Positions 10,072 to 22,309 of a DNA stretch of 64,000 nt are shown here, piece by piece. The notes under the pieces were generated by a model. The model saw nothing but the letters and a program-made list of their open reading frames with translations, did no database searches and was not told where the DNA came from. The stretch is taken from contig OX940863.1 of assembly GCA_954871525.1 (NCBI GenBank), positions 43,014,501-43,078,500 of the forward strand, written 5' to 3'. This stretch comes from Parietaria judaica. Taxonomy: Eukaryota > Streptophyta > Magnoliopsida > Rosales > Urticaceae. Both the position numbers and the translations under genes were made by a program. Numbering within the stretch: position 1 is the stretch's first letter; every line of letters begins with the position of its first letter.

Positions 10072-12955
10072 AGATATTTTAAACAAAAACTGAACTTAAA
10101 AATGCTTAATAATGTGTAATTTTATTAAATTAACCTATTTTAATCCCTAAATTGCGAAGCACTATCTCCTAGTTTCTATATGAAGCCGAGAACGGGTTAA
10201 AATCTTTACCGAAAAGTGTTAAAAATTGGTTATCTTATGAGAGCAAATACGATGCGTTCTTGATGAAATTTGAGTTGCTAGACCTTCTTTAGGGTGGTAT
10301 TATTATAAATTGGGTTAGTCTTGGCATTAAAAGTTTTTGGAGCTCTCTTAAAATCCAGTTTCAACAATTAATGCGTGCTCCAAAAAAAACTGAGTCTTTT
10401 TCCCATTTTCCGAGAAAGAACCCCAATTAAATGATATTTTAAACAACAAATGAACTTCAAAATGCTTAATAAGGTGTAATTGTATCACATTTACTTATTT
10501 TAATACCTAAACAGCGAAGAGTTGTCTCCTAGTTTCTATATCAAGCCGTTAATGGGTTAAAACTTTTAACGAAAAGTGTTAAAAATTGGTTTTCTTACGA
10601 GAGCTAATACGATGCGTTCTTGATGAAATTTAAGTTCCTGGACCTTCTTTATGGTGGTATTATTATAAATTGGGTTTGTTTTGGCATTGAAAGTTTTTCG
10701 AGCTCTCTTAAAATCTAGTTTCAACAATTAACGCGTCCTCCAAAAAAAAACTGAGTCTTTTTCCCATTTTACAGGAAAGAACTCTAATTAAAAGATATTT
10801 TAAACAAAAAATGAACTTAAAAATGCTTAATAATGTGTAATTTTATTAATTTTACTTATTTTAAACCCTAAATTGCGAAGCACTATCTCCTAGTATCTAT
10901 ACGAAGCCGAGGACGGGTTAAAATCTTTACCGAAAAATGTTAAAAATTGGTTATCTTACGAGAGCAAATACAATGCGTTCTTGATGTAATTTGAGTTGCT
11001 AGTCCTTCTTTAGGGTGGTATTATTATAAATTAGGTTACTTTTGGCATTTAAAGTTTTTGGAGCTCTCTTAAAATCCAGTTTCAATAATTAATGCTTGCT
11101 CCAAAAAAAACTGAGTCTTTTTCCCATTTTCCGAGAAAGAACTCTAGTTAAACGATATTTTAAACAACAAATGAACTTCAAAAATCTTAATCATTTGTAA
11201 TTGTTTCACATTTACTTATTTTAATACCTAAACATCGAAGAGCTGTCTCCTAGTTTCTATATCAAGCCGTTAATGGGTTAAAACTTTTAACGAAAAGTGT
11301 TAAAAATTGGTTTTCTTACGAGAGCAAATACGATGCGTTCTTGATGAAATTTGAGTTCCTAGACCTTTTTTATGGTGGTATTATTATAAATTGGGTTTGT
11401 TTTGGCATTGAAAGTTTTTCGAGCTCTCTTAAAATCTAGTTTCAACAATTAACGCGTCCTCCAAAAAAAAACTGAGTCTTTTTCCCATTTTACACGAAAG
11501 AACTCTAATTAAAAGATATTTTAAACAAAAAATGAACTTAAAAATGCTTAATAATGTGTAATTTTATTAAATTAACCTATTTTAATCCCTAAATTGCGAA
11601 GCACTATCTCCTAGTTTCTATATGAAGCCGAGAACGGGTTAAAATCTTTACCGAAAAGTGTTAAAAATTGGTTATCTTATGAGAGCAAATACGATGCGTT
11701 CTTGATGAAATTTGAGTTGCTAGACCTTCTTTAGGGTGGTATTATTATAAATTGGGTTAGTCTTGGCATTAAAAGTTTTTGGAGCTCTCTTAAAATCCAG
11801 TTTCAACAATTAATGCGTGCTCCAAAAAAAACTGAGTCTTTTTCCCATTTTCCGAGAAAGAACCCAAATTAAATGATATTTTAAACAACAAATGAACTTC
11901 AAAATGCTTAATAAGGTGTAATTATATCACATTTACTTATTTTAATACCTAAACAGCGAAGAGTTGTCTCCTAGTTTCTATATCAAGCCGTTAATGGGTT
12001 AAAACTTTTAACGAAAAGTGTCAAAAATTGGTTTTCTTACGAGAGCTAATACGATGCGTTCTTGATGAAATTTGAGTTCCTAGACCTTCTTTATGGTGGT
12101 ATTATTATAAAGTGGGTTTGTTTTGGCATTGAATGTTTTTCGAGCTCTCTTAAAATCTAGTTTCAACAATTAACGCGTCCTCCAAAAAAAAACTGAGTCT
12201 TTTTCCCATTTTACACGAAAGAACTCTAATTAAAAGATATTTGAAACAAAAAATGAACTTAAAAATGCTTAATAATGTGTAATTTTATTAATTTTACTTA
12301 TTTTAATCCCTAAATTGCGAAGCAATATCTCCTACTTTCTATACGAAGCCGAGGACGGGTTAAAATCTTTACCGAAAAATGTTAAAAATTGGTTATCTTA
12401 CGAGAGCAAATACAATGCATTTTTGATGTAATTTGAGTTGCTAGTCCTTCTTTAGGGTGGTATTATTATAAATTGGGTTAGTTTTGGCATTCAAAGTTTT
12501 TGGAGCTCTCTTAAAATCCAGTTTCAACAATTAATGCGTGCTCCAAAAAAAACTAAGTCTTTTTCCCATTTTCCGAGAAAGAACCCTAGTTAAACGATAT
12601 TTTAAACAACAAATGAACTTCAAAAATCTTAAACATTTGTAATTTTATCACATTTACTTATTTTAATACCTAAACATCGAAGAGCTGTCTCCTAGTTTCT
12701 ATATCAAGCCGTTAATGGGTTAAAACTTTTAACGAAAAGTGTTAAAAATTGGTTTTCTTACGAGAGCAAATACGATGCGTTCTTGATGAAATTTGAGTCC
12801 CTAGACCTTTTTTATGGTGGTATTATTATAAATTGGGTTTGTTTTGGCATTGAAAGTTTTTCGAGCTCTCTTAAAATCTAGTTTCAACAATTAACGCGTC
12901 CTCCAAAAAAAAACTGAGTCTTTTTCCCATTTTACACGAAAGAACTCTAATTAAA
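10072..12955 (+). repeat. 2,884-bp eight-monomer HOR, copy 1
   Basis: Four dimers (a 10072, b 10793, a 11514, b 12235) form one unit. Diagnostics: aacaaaaactgaac at 10084, taagttcctggacc near 10630, acaggaaag before 10793, tcctagtatctatacg, ggttacttttggcatttaaag, agtgtcaaaa and ataaagtggg in the third B, and agatatttgaaac at 12235. All recur in the next 2.88 kb with only scattered differences. Confidence 0.88.
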
Positions 12956-15838
12956 AGATATTTTAAACAAAAACTGAACTTAAAAATGCTTAATAATGTG
13001 TAATTTTATTAAATTAACCTATTTTAATCCCTAAATTGCGAAGCACTATCTCCTAGTTTCTATATGAAGCCGAGAACGGGTTAAAATCTTTACCGAAAAG
13101 TGTTAAAAATTGGTTATCTTATGAGAGCAAATACGATGCGTTCTTGATGAAATTTGAGTTGCTAGACCTTCTTTAGGGTGGTATTATTATAAATTGGGTT
13201 AGTCTTGGCATTAAAAGTTTTTGGAGCTCTCTTAAAATCCAGTTTCAACAATTAATGCGTGCTCCAAAAAAAACTGAGTCTTTTTCCCATTTTCCGAGAA
13301 AGAACCCCAATTAAATGATATTTTAAACAACAAATGAACTTCAAAATGCTTAATAAGGTGTAATTGTATCACATTTACTTATTTTAATACCTAAACAGCG
13401 AAGAGTTGTCTCCTAGTTTCTATATCAAGCCGTTAATGGGTTAAAACTTTTAACGAAAAGTGTTAAAAATTGGTTTTCTTACGAGAGCTAATACGATGAG
13501 TTCTTGATGAAATTTAAGTTCCTGGACCTTCTTTATGGTGGTATTATTATAAATTGGGTTTGTTTTGGCATTGAAAGTTTTTCGAGCTCTCTTAAAATCT
13601 AGTTTCAACAATTAACGCGTCCTCCAAAAAAAAACTGAGTCTTTTTCCCATTTTACAGGAAAGAACTCTAATTAAAAGATATTTTAAACAAAAAATGAAC
13701 TTAAAAATGCTTAATAATGTGTAATTTTATTAATTTTACTTATTTTAAACCCTAAATTGCGAAGCACTATCTCCTAGTATCTATACGAAGCCGAGGACGG
13801 GTTAAAATCTTTACCGAAAAATGTTAAAAATTGGTTATCTTACGAGAGCAAATACAATGCGTTCTTGATGTAATTTGAGTTGCTAGTCCTTCTTTAGGGT
13901 GGTATTATTATAAATTAGGTTACTTTTGGCATTTAAAGTTTTTGGAGCTCTCTTAAAATCCAGTTTCAATAATTAATGCTTGCTCCAAAAAAAACTGAGT
14001 CTTTTTCCCATTTTCCGAGAAAGAACTCTAGTTAAACGATATTTTAAACAACAAATGAACTTCAAAAATCTTAATCATTTGTAATTGTTTCACATTTACT
14101 TATTTTAATACCTAAACATCGAAGAGCTGTCTCCTAGTTTCTATATCAAGCCGTTAATGGGTTAAAACTTTTAACGAAAAGTGTTAAAAATTGGTTTTCT
14201 TACGAGAGCAAATACGATGCGTTCTTGATGAAATTTGAGTTCCTAGACCTTTTTTATGGTGGTATTATTATAAATTGGGTTTGTTTTGGCATTGAAAGTT
14301 TTTCGAGCTCTCTTAAAATCTAGTTTCAACAATTAACGCGTCCTCCAAAAAAAAACTGAGTCTTTTTCCCATTTTACACGAAAGAACTCTAATTAAAAGA
14401 TATTTTAAACAAAAAATGAACTTAAAAATGCTTAATAATGTGTAATTTAATTAAATTAACCTATTTTAATCCCTAAATTGCGAAGCACTATCTCCTAGTT
14501 TCTATATGAAGCCGAGAACGGGTTAAAATCTTTACCGAAAAGTGTTAAAAATTGGTTATCTTATGAGAGCAAATACGATGCGTTCTTGATGAAATTTGAG
14601 TTGCTAGACCTTCTTTAGGGTGGTATTATTATAAATTGGGTTAGTCTTGGCATTAAAAGTTTTTGGAGCTCTCTTAAAATCCAGTTTCAACAATTAATGC
14701 GTGCTCCAAAAAAAACTGAGTCTTTTTCCCATTTTCCGAGAAAGAACCCAAATTAAATGATATTTTAAACAACAAATGAACTTCAAAATGCTTAATAAGG
14801 TGTAATTATATCACATTTACTTATTTTAATACCTAAACAGCGAAGAGTTGTCTCCTAGTTTCTATATCAAGCCGTTAATGGGTTAAAACTTTTAACGAAA
14901 AGTGTCAAAAATTGGTTTTCTTACGAGAGCTAATACGATGCGTTCTTGATGAAATTTGAGTTCCTAGACCTTATTTATGGTGGTATTATTATAAAGTGGG
15001 TTTGTTTTGGCATTGAATGTTTTTCGAGCTCTCTTAAAATCTAGTTTCAACAATTAACGCGTCCTCCAAAAAAAAACTGAGTCTTTTTCCCATTTTACAC
15101 GAAAGAACTCTAATTAAAAGATATTTGAAACAAAAAATGAACTTAAAAATGCTTAATAATGTGTAATTTTATTAATTTTACTTATTTTAATCCCTAAATT
15201 GCGAAGCAATATCTCCTACTTTCTATACGAAGCCGAGGACGGGTTAAAATCTTTACCGAAAAATGTTAAAAATTGGTTATCTTACGAGAGCAAATACAAT
15301 GCATTTTTGATGTAATTTGAGTTGCTAGTCCTTCTTTAGGGTGGTATTATTATAAATTGGGTTAGTTTTGGCATTCAAAGTTTTTGGAGCTCTCTTAAAA
15401 TCCAGTTTCAACAATTAATGCGTGCTCCAAAAAAAACTAAGTCTTTTTCCCATTTTCTGAGAAAGAACCCTAGTTAAACGATGTTTTAAACAACAAATGA
15501 ACTTCAAAAATCTTAAACATTTGTAATTGTATCACATTTACTTATTTTAATACCTAAACATCGAAGAGCTGTCTCCTAGTTTCTATATCAAGCCGTTAAT
15601 GGGTTAAAACTTTTAACGAAAAGTGTTAAAAATTGGTTTTCTTACGAGAGCAAATACGATGCGTTCTTGATGAAATTTGAGTCCCTAGACCTTTTTTATG
15701 GTGGTATTATTATAAATTGGGTTTTTTTTGGCATTGAAAGTTTTTTGAGCTCTCTTAAAATCTAGTTTCAACAATTAACGCGTCCTCCAAAAAAAAATGA
15801 GTCTTTTTCCCATTTTACACGAAAGAACTCTAATTAAA
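12956..15838 (+). repeat. 2,883-bp eight-monomer HOR, copy 2
   Basis: This is a tandem copy of 10072-12955 with the same private variants: aacaaaaactgaac at the start, taagttcctggacc, tcctagtatctatacg, gtgtcaaaaa, ataaagtggg and agatatttgaaac at 15119. Differences are few, for example gatgagttcttg instead of gatgcgttcttg near 13498, and cgatgttttaaac near 15480. The low divergence implies a recent duplication by unequal exchange. Confidence 0.88.
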
Positions 15839-17266
15839 AGATATTTTAAACAAAAAATGAACTTAAAAATGCTTAATAATGTGTAATTTTATTAAATTAA
15901 CCTATTTTAATCCCTAAATTGCGAAGCACTATCTCCTAGTTTCTATATGAAGCCGAGAACGGGTTAAAATCTTTACCGAAAAGTGTTAAAAATTGGTTAT
16001 CTTATGAGAGCAAATACGATGCGTTCTTGATGAAATTTGAGTTGCTAGACATTCTTTAGGGTGGTATTATTATAAATTGTTTTAGTCTTGGCATTAAAAG
16101 TTTTTGGAGCTCTCTTAAAATCCAGTTTCAACAATCAATGCGTGCTCCAAAAAAAACCGAGTCTTTTTCCCATTTTCCTAGAAAGAACCCCAATTAAATG
16201 ATATTTTAAACAACAAATGAACTTCAAAATGCTTAATAAGGTGTAATTGTATCACATTTACTTATTTTAATACCTAAACAGCGAAGAGTTGTCTCCTAGT
16301 TTCTATATCAAGCCGTTAATGGGTTAAAACTTTCAACGAAAAGTGTAAAAAATTGGTTTTCTTACGAGAGCTAATACGATGCGTTCTTGATGAAATTTGA
16401 GTTCCTAGACCTTCTTTATGGTGGTATTATTATAAATTGGGTTTGTTTTGGCATTGAATGTTTTTCGAGCTCTCTTAAAATCTAGTTTCAACAATTAACG
16501 CGTCCTCCAAAAAAAAACTGAGTCTTTTTCCCATTTTACATGAAAGAACTCTAATTAAAAGATATTTTAAACAAAAAATGCTTAATAATGTGTAATTTTA
16601 TTAATTTTACTTATTTTAATCCCTAAATTGCGAAGCACTATCTCCTAGTTTCTATACGAAGCCGAGGACGGGTTAAAATCTTTACCGAAAAATGTTAAAA
16701 ATTGGTTATCTTACGAGTGCAAATACAATGCGTTCTTGATGTAATTTAAGTTGCTAGTCCTTCTTTAGGGTGGTATTATTATAAATTGGGTTAGTTTTGG
16801 CATTCAAAGTTTTTGGAGCTCTCTTAAAATCCAGTTTCAACAATTAATGCGTGCTCCAAAAAAAACTGAGTCTTTTTCCCATTTTCCGAGAAAGAACCCT
16901 AGTTAAACAATATTTTAAACAACAAATGAACTTCCAAAATCTTAAACATTTGTAATTGTATCACATTTACTTATTTTAATACCTAAACATCGAAGAGTTG
17001 TCTCCTAGTTTCTATATCAAGCCGTTAATGGGTTAAAACTTTTAACGAAAAGTGTTAAAAATTGGTTTTCTTACGAGAGCAAATACGATGCGTTCTTGAT
17101 GAAATTTGAGTCCCTAGACCTTTTTTATGGTGGTATTATTATAAATTGGGTTTGTTTTGGCATTGAAAGTTTTTCGAGCTCTCTTAAAATCTAGTTTCAA
17201 CAATTAACGCGTCCTCCAAAAAAAATGACTCTTTTTCCCATTTTACACGAAAGAACTCTAATTAAA
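15839..17266 (+). repeat. a-b dimer pair matching 5028-6468, with a 12-bp slippage deletion
   Basis: The a dimer at 15839 shares gacattctttagg, caatcaatgcg and cattttcctag with 5028. The b dimer at 16560 matches 5749 but is only 707 bp. Near 16571 it reads acaaaaaatgcttaataatg where other copies have a further 12 bases. The lost piece lies between two aaaaatg direct repeats, and the oligo-A run near 17218 is also one base shorter than its counterpart. Confidence 0.85.
16560..16590 (+). other. 12-bp slippage deletion between aaaaatg repeats
   Basis: The A start reads acaaaaaatgcttaataatg. The normal order has aaaaatg twice, 12 bases apart, and exactly one repeat plus the spacer is missing. 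The allele is single-copy in this window, so it arose after the 3.6-kb duplication that it sits in, because 5749 is intact. Confidence 0.85.
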
Positions 17267-18707
17267 AGATATTTTAACAAAAAATGAACTTAAAAATGCT
17301 TAATAATGTGTAATTTTATTAAATTAACCTATTTTAATCCCTAAATTGCGAAGCACTATCTCCTAGTTTCTATATGAAGCCGAGAACGGGTTAAAATCTT
17401 TACCGAAAAGTGTTAAAAATTGGTTATTTTATGAGAGCAAATACGATGCGTTCTTGATGAAATTTGAGTTGCTAGACCTTCTTTAGGGTGGTATTATTAT
17501 AAATTGGGTTAGTCTTGGCATTAAAAGTTTTTGGAGCTCTCTTAAAATCCAGTTTCAACAATTAATGCGTGCTCCAAAAAAAACTGAGTCTTTTTCCCAT
17601 TTTCCGAGAAAGAACCCCAATTAAATGATATTTTAAACAACAAATGAACTTCAAAATGCTTAATAAGGTGTAATTGTATCACATTTACTTATTTTAATAC
17701 CTAAACAGCGAAGAGTTGTCTCCTAGTTTCTATATCAAACCGTTAATGGGTTAAAACTTTTAACGAAAAGTGTTAAAAATTGGTTTTCTTACGAGAGCTA
17801 ATACGATGCGTTCTTGATGAAATTTGAGTTCCTAGACCTTATTTATGGTGGTATTATTATAAATTGTGTTTGTTTTGGCATTGAACGTTTTTCGAGCTCT
17901 CTTAAAATCTAGTTTCAACAATTAACGCGTCCTCCAAAAAAAAACTGAGTCTTTTTCCCATTTTACACGAAAGAACTCTAATTAAAAGATATTTTAAACA
18001 AAAAATGAACTTAAAAATGCTTAATAATGTGTAATTTTATTAATTTTACTTATTTTAATCCCTAAATTGCAAAGCACTATCTCCTAGTTTCTATACGAAG
18101 CCGAGGACGGGTTAAAATCTTTACCGAAAAATGTTAAAAATTGGTTATCTTACGAGAGCAAATACAATGCGTTCTTGATGTAATTTGAGTTGCTAGTCCT
18201 TCTATAGGGTGGTATTATTATAAATTGGATTAGTTTTGGCATTCAAAGTTTTCGGAGCTCTCTTAAAATCCAGTTTCAACAATTAATGCGTGCTCCAAAA
18301 AAAATTGAGTCTTTTTCCCATTTTCCGAGAAATAACCCTAGTTAAACGATATTTTAAACAACAAATGAACTTCAAAAATCTTAATCATTTGTAATTGTAT
18401 CACATTTACTTATTTTAATACCTAAACATCGAAGGGTTGTCTCCTAGTTTCTATATCAAGCCGTTAATGGGTTAAAACTTTTAACGAAAAGTGTTAAAAA
18501 TTGGTTTTCTTACGAGAGCTAATACGATGCGTTCTTGATGAAATTTGAGTTCCTAGACCTTCTTTATGGTGGTATTATTATAAATTGGGTTTGTTTTGGC
18601 ATTGAAAGTTTTTAGAGCTCTCGTAAAATCTAGTTTCAACAATTAACGCGTGCTCCAAAAAAAAACTGAGTCTTTTTCCCATTTTACACGAAAGAACTCT
18701 AATTAAA
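17267..18707 (+). repeat. a-b dimer pair (one 1.44-kb HOR unit)
   Basis: The a dimer at 17267 starts with a one-base shortening (tattttaacaaaa) and has ttattttatgag in A. The b dimer at 17987 has gtccttctataggg and ggattagttttgg. Its B half at 18348 already mixes b features (catcgaaggg, aatcttaatcatttg) with the gctaatacg form otherwise typical of a dimers. It is the last regular a/b alternation before the triple-a run. Confidence 0.8.
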
Positions 18708-20871
18708 AGATATTTTAAACAAAAAATGAACTTAAAAATGCTTAATAATGTGTAATTTTATTAAATTAACCTATTTTAATCCCTGAATTGCGAAGCACTA
18801 TCTCCTAGTTTCTATATGAAGCCGAGAACGGGTTAAAATCTTTACCGAAAAGTGTTAAAAATTGGTTATCTTATGAGAGCAAATACGATGCGTTCTTGAT
18901 GAAATTTGAGTTGCTAGACCTTCTTTAGGGTGGTATTATTATAAATTGGGTTAGTCTTGGCATTAAAAGTTTTTGGAGCTCTCTTAAAATCCAGTTTCAA
19001 CAATTAATGCGTGCTCCAAAAAAAACTGAGTCTTTTTCCCATTTTCCGAGAAAGAACCCCAATTAAATGATATTTTAAACAACAAATGAACTTCAAATTG
19101 CTTAATAAGGTGTAATTGTATCAGATTTACTTATTTTAATACCTAAACAGCGAAGAGTTGTCTCCTAGTTTCTATATCAAGCCGTTAATGGGTTAAAACT
19201 TTTAACGAAAAGTGTTAAAAATTGGTTTTCTTACGAGAGCTAATACGATGCGTTCTTGATGAAATTTGAGTTCCTAGACCTTATTTATGGTGGTATTATT
19301 ATTAATTGGGTTTGTTTTGGCATTGAAAGTTTTTCGAGCTCTCTTAAAATCTAGTTTCAACAATTAACGCGTCCTCCAAAAAAAAAACTGAGTCTTTTTC
19401 CCATTTTACACGAAAGAACTCCAATTAAAAGATATTTTAAACAAAAAATGAACTTAAAAATGCTTAATAATGTGTAATTTTATTAAATTAACCTATTTTA
19501 ATCCCTAAATTGCGAAGCACTATCTCCTAGTTTCTATATGAAGCCGAGAACGGGTTAAAATCTTTACCGAAAAGTGTTAAAAATTGGTTATCTTATGAGA
19601 GCAAATACGATGCGTTCTTGATGAAATTTGAGTTGCTAGACCTTCTTTAGGGTGGTATTATTATAAATTGGGTTAGTCTTGGCATTAAAAGTTTTTGGAG
19701 CTCTCTTAAAATCCAGTTTCAACAATTAATGCGTGCTCCAAAAAAAACTGAGTCTTTTTCCCATTTTCCGAGAAAGAACCCCAATTAAATGATATTTTAA
19801 ACAACAAATGAACTTCAAAATGCTTAATAAGGTGTAATTGTATCAGATTTACTTATTTTAATACCTAAACAGCGAAGATTTGTCTCCTAGTTTCTATATC
19901 AAGCCGTTAATGGGTTAAAACTTTTAACGAAAAGTGTTAAAAATTGGTTTTCTTACGAGAGCTAATACGATGCGTTCTTGATGAAATTTGAGTTCCTAGA
20001 CCTTCTTTATGGTGGTATTATTATAAATTGGGTTTGTTTTGGCATTGAAAGTTTTTAGAGCTCTCTTAAAATCTAGTTTCAACAATTAACGCGTCCTCCA
20101 AAAAAAAACTGAGTCTTTTTCCCATTTTACACGAAAGAACTCCAATTAAAAGATATTTTAAACAAAAAATGAACTTAAAAATGCTTAATAATGTGTAATT
20201 TTATTAAATTAACCTATTTTAATCCCTAAATTGCGAAGCACTATCTCCTAGTTTCTATATGAAGCCGAGAACGGGTTAAAATCTTTACCGAAAAGTGTTA
20301 AAAATTGGTTATCTTATGAGAGCAAATACGATGCGTTCTTGATGAAATTTGAGTTGCTAGACCTTCTTTAGGGTGGTATTATTATAAATTGGGTTAGTCT
20401 TGGCATTAAAAGTTTTTGGAGCTCTCTTAAAATCCAGTTTCAACAATTAATGCGTGCTCCAAAAAAAACTGAGTCTTTTTCCCATTTTCCGAGAAAGAAC
20501 CCCAATTAAATGATATTTTAAACAACAAATGAACTTCAAAATGCTTAATAAGGTGTAATTGTATCAGATTTACTTATTTTAATACCTAAACAGCGAAGAG
20601 TTGTCTCCTAGTTTCTATATCAAGCCGTTAATGGGTTAAAACTTTTAACGAAAAGTGTTAAAAATTGGTTTTCTTACGAGAGCTAATACGATGCGTTCTT
20701 GATGAAATTTGAGTTCCTAGACCTTCTTTATGGTGGTATTATTATAAATTGGGTTTGTTTTGGCATTGAAAGTTTTTAGAGCTCTCTTAAAATCTAGTTT
20801 CAACAATTAACGCGTCCTCCAAAAAAAAACTGAGTCTTTTTCCCATTTTACACGAAAGAACTCTAATTAAA
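18708..20871 (+). repeat. Three consecutive 'a' dimers, last two nearly identical
   Basis: Dimers start at 18708, 19430 and 20151. The A halves at 19430 and 20151 showed no difference in a line-by-line reading. The B halves differ at one spot I could find (gcgaagattt at 19872 against gcgaagagtt at 20591). All three B copies share gtatcagattt, a rare variant. The spacing is 721-722 bp. This is a homogenised dimer-level duplication that breaks the a/b alternation. Confidence 0.88.
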
Positions 20872-22309
20872 ATATATTTTAAACAAAAAAAGAACTTAAA
20901 AATGCTTAATAATGTGTAATTTTATTAATTTTACTTATTTTAAACCCTAAATTGCGAAGCACTATCTCTTAGTTTCTATACGAAGCCGAGGACGGGTTAA
21001 AATCTTTACCAAAAAATGTTAAAAATTGGTTATCTTACGAGAGCAAATACAATGCGTTCTTGATGTAATTTGAGTTGCTAGTCCTTCTTTAGGGTGGTAT
21101 TATTATAAATTGGGTTAGTTTTGGCATTCAAAGTTTGGAGCTCTCTTAAAATCTAGTTTCAACAATTAATGCGTGCTCCAAAAAAAACTGAGTCTTTTTC
21201 CCATTTTCCGAGAAAGAACTCTAGTTAAACGATATTTTAAACAACAAATGAACTTTAAAAATCTTAATCATTTGTAATTGTATCACATTTACTTATTTTA
21301 ATACCTAAACATCGAAGGGCTGTCTCCTAGTTTCTATATCAAGCCGTTAATGGGTTAAAACTTTTAACGAAAAGTGTTAAAAATTGGTTTTCTTACGAGA
21401 GCTAATACGATGCGTTCTTGATGAAATTTGAGTTCCTAGACCTTCTTTATGGTGGTATTATTATAAATTGGGTTTGTTTTGGCATTGAAAGTTTTTAGAG
21501 CTCTCTTAAAATCTAGTTTCAACAATTAACGCGTCCTCAAAAAAAAAACTGAGTCTTTTTCCCATTTTACACGAAAGAACTCTAATTAAAATATATTTTA
21601 AACAAAAAATGAACTTAAAAATGCTTAATAATGTGTAATTTTATTAATTTTACTTATTTTAAACCCTAAATTGCGAAGCACTATCTCCTAGTTTCTATAC
21701 GAAGCCGAGGACGGGTTAAAATCTTTACCGAAAAATGTTAAAAATTGGTTATCTTACGAGAGCAAATACAATGCGTTCTTGATGTAATTTGAGTTGCTAG
21801 TCCTTCTTTAGGGTGGTATTATTATAAATTGGGTTAGTTTTGGCATTCAAAGTTTTGAGCTCTCTTAAAATCCAGTTTCAACAATTAATGTGTGCTCCAA
21901 AAAAAACTGAGTCTTTTTCCCATTTTCCGAGAAAGAACTCTAGTTAAACGATATTTTAAACAACAAATGAACTTCAAAAATCTTAATCATTTGTAATTGT
22001 ATCACATTTACTTATTTTAATACCTAAACATCGAAGGGCTGTCTCCTAGTTTCTATATCAAGCCGTTAATGGGTTAAAACTTTTAACGAAAAGTGTTAAA
22101 AATTGGTTTTCTTACGAGAGCAAATACGATGCGTTTTTGATGAAATTTGAGTTCCAAGACCTTTTTTATGGTGGTATTATTATAAATTGGGTTTGTTTTG
22201 GCATTGAAAGTTTTTCGAGCTCTCTTAAAATCTAGTTTCAACAATTAACGCGTCCTCCAAAAAAAAACTGAGTCTTTTTCCCATTTTACACGAAAGAACT
22301 CTAATTAAA
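20872..22309 (+). repeat. Two short 'b' dimers (719 bp each)
   Basis: Both start atatatttt rather than agatatttt and have A halves about two bases short at the tttttgg stretch. 20872 reads caaagtttggagctc and 21591 reads caaagttttgagctc, against caaagtttttggagctc elsewhere. The B halves carry catcgaagggctg. These two deletion alleles mark 'b' lineages that spread through the array to about 36 kb. Confidence 0.84.

Noticed and set aside
14138..14320. A 61-codon open frame in b-type B monomers (39 codons in A, for example 18809-18925), with the same frame in both classes
   Set aside because: It has no good start codon near its beginning and no continuation between monomers. It is closed by a stop (gctaatacg) in many a-type B copies and ends at different places in A and B. 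A frame this long is not rare in ~70% AT sequence when many frames are inspected. I do not call it a gene.
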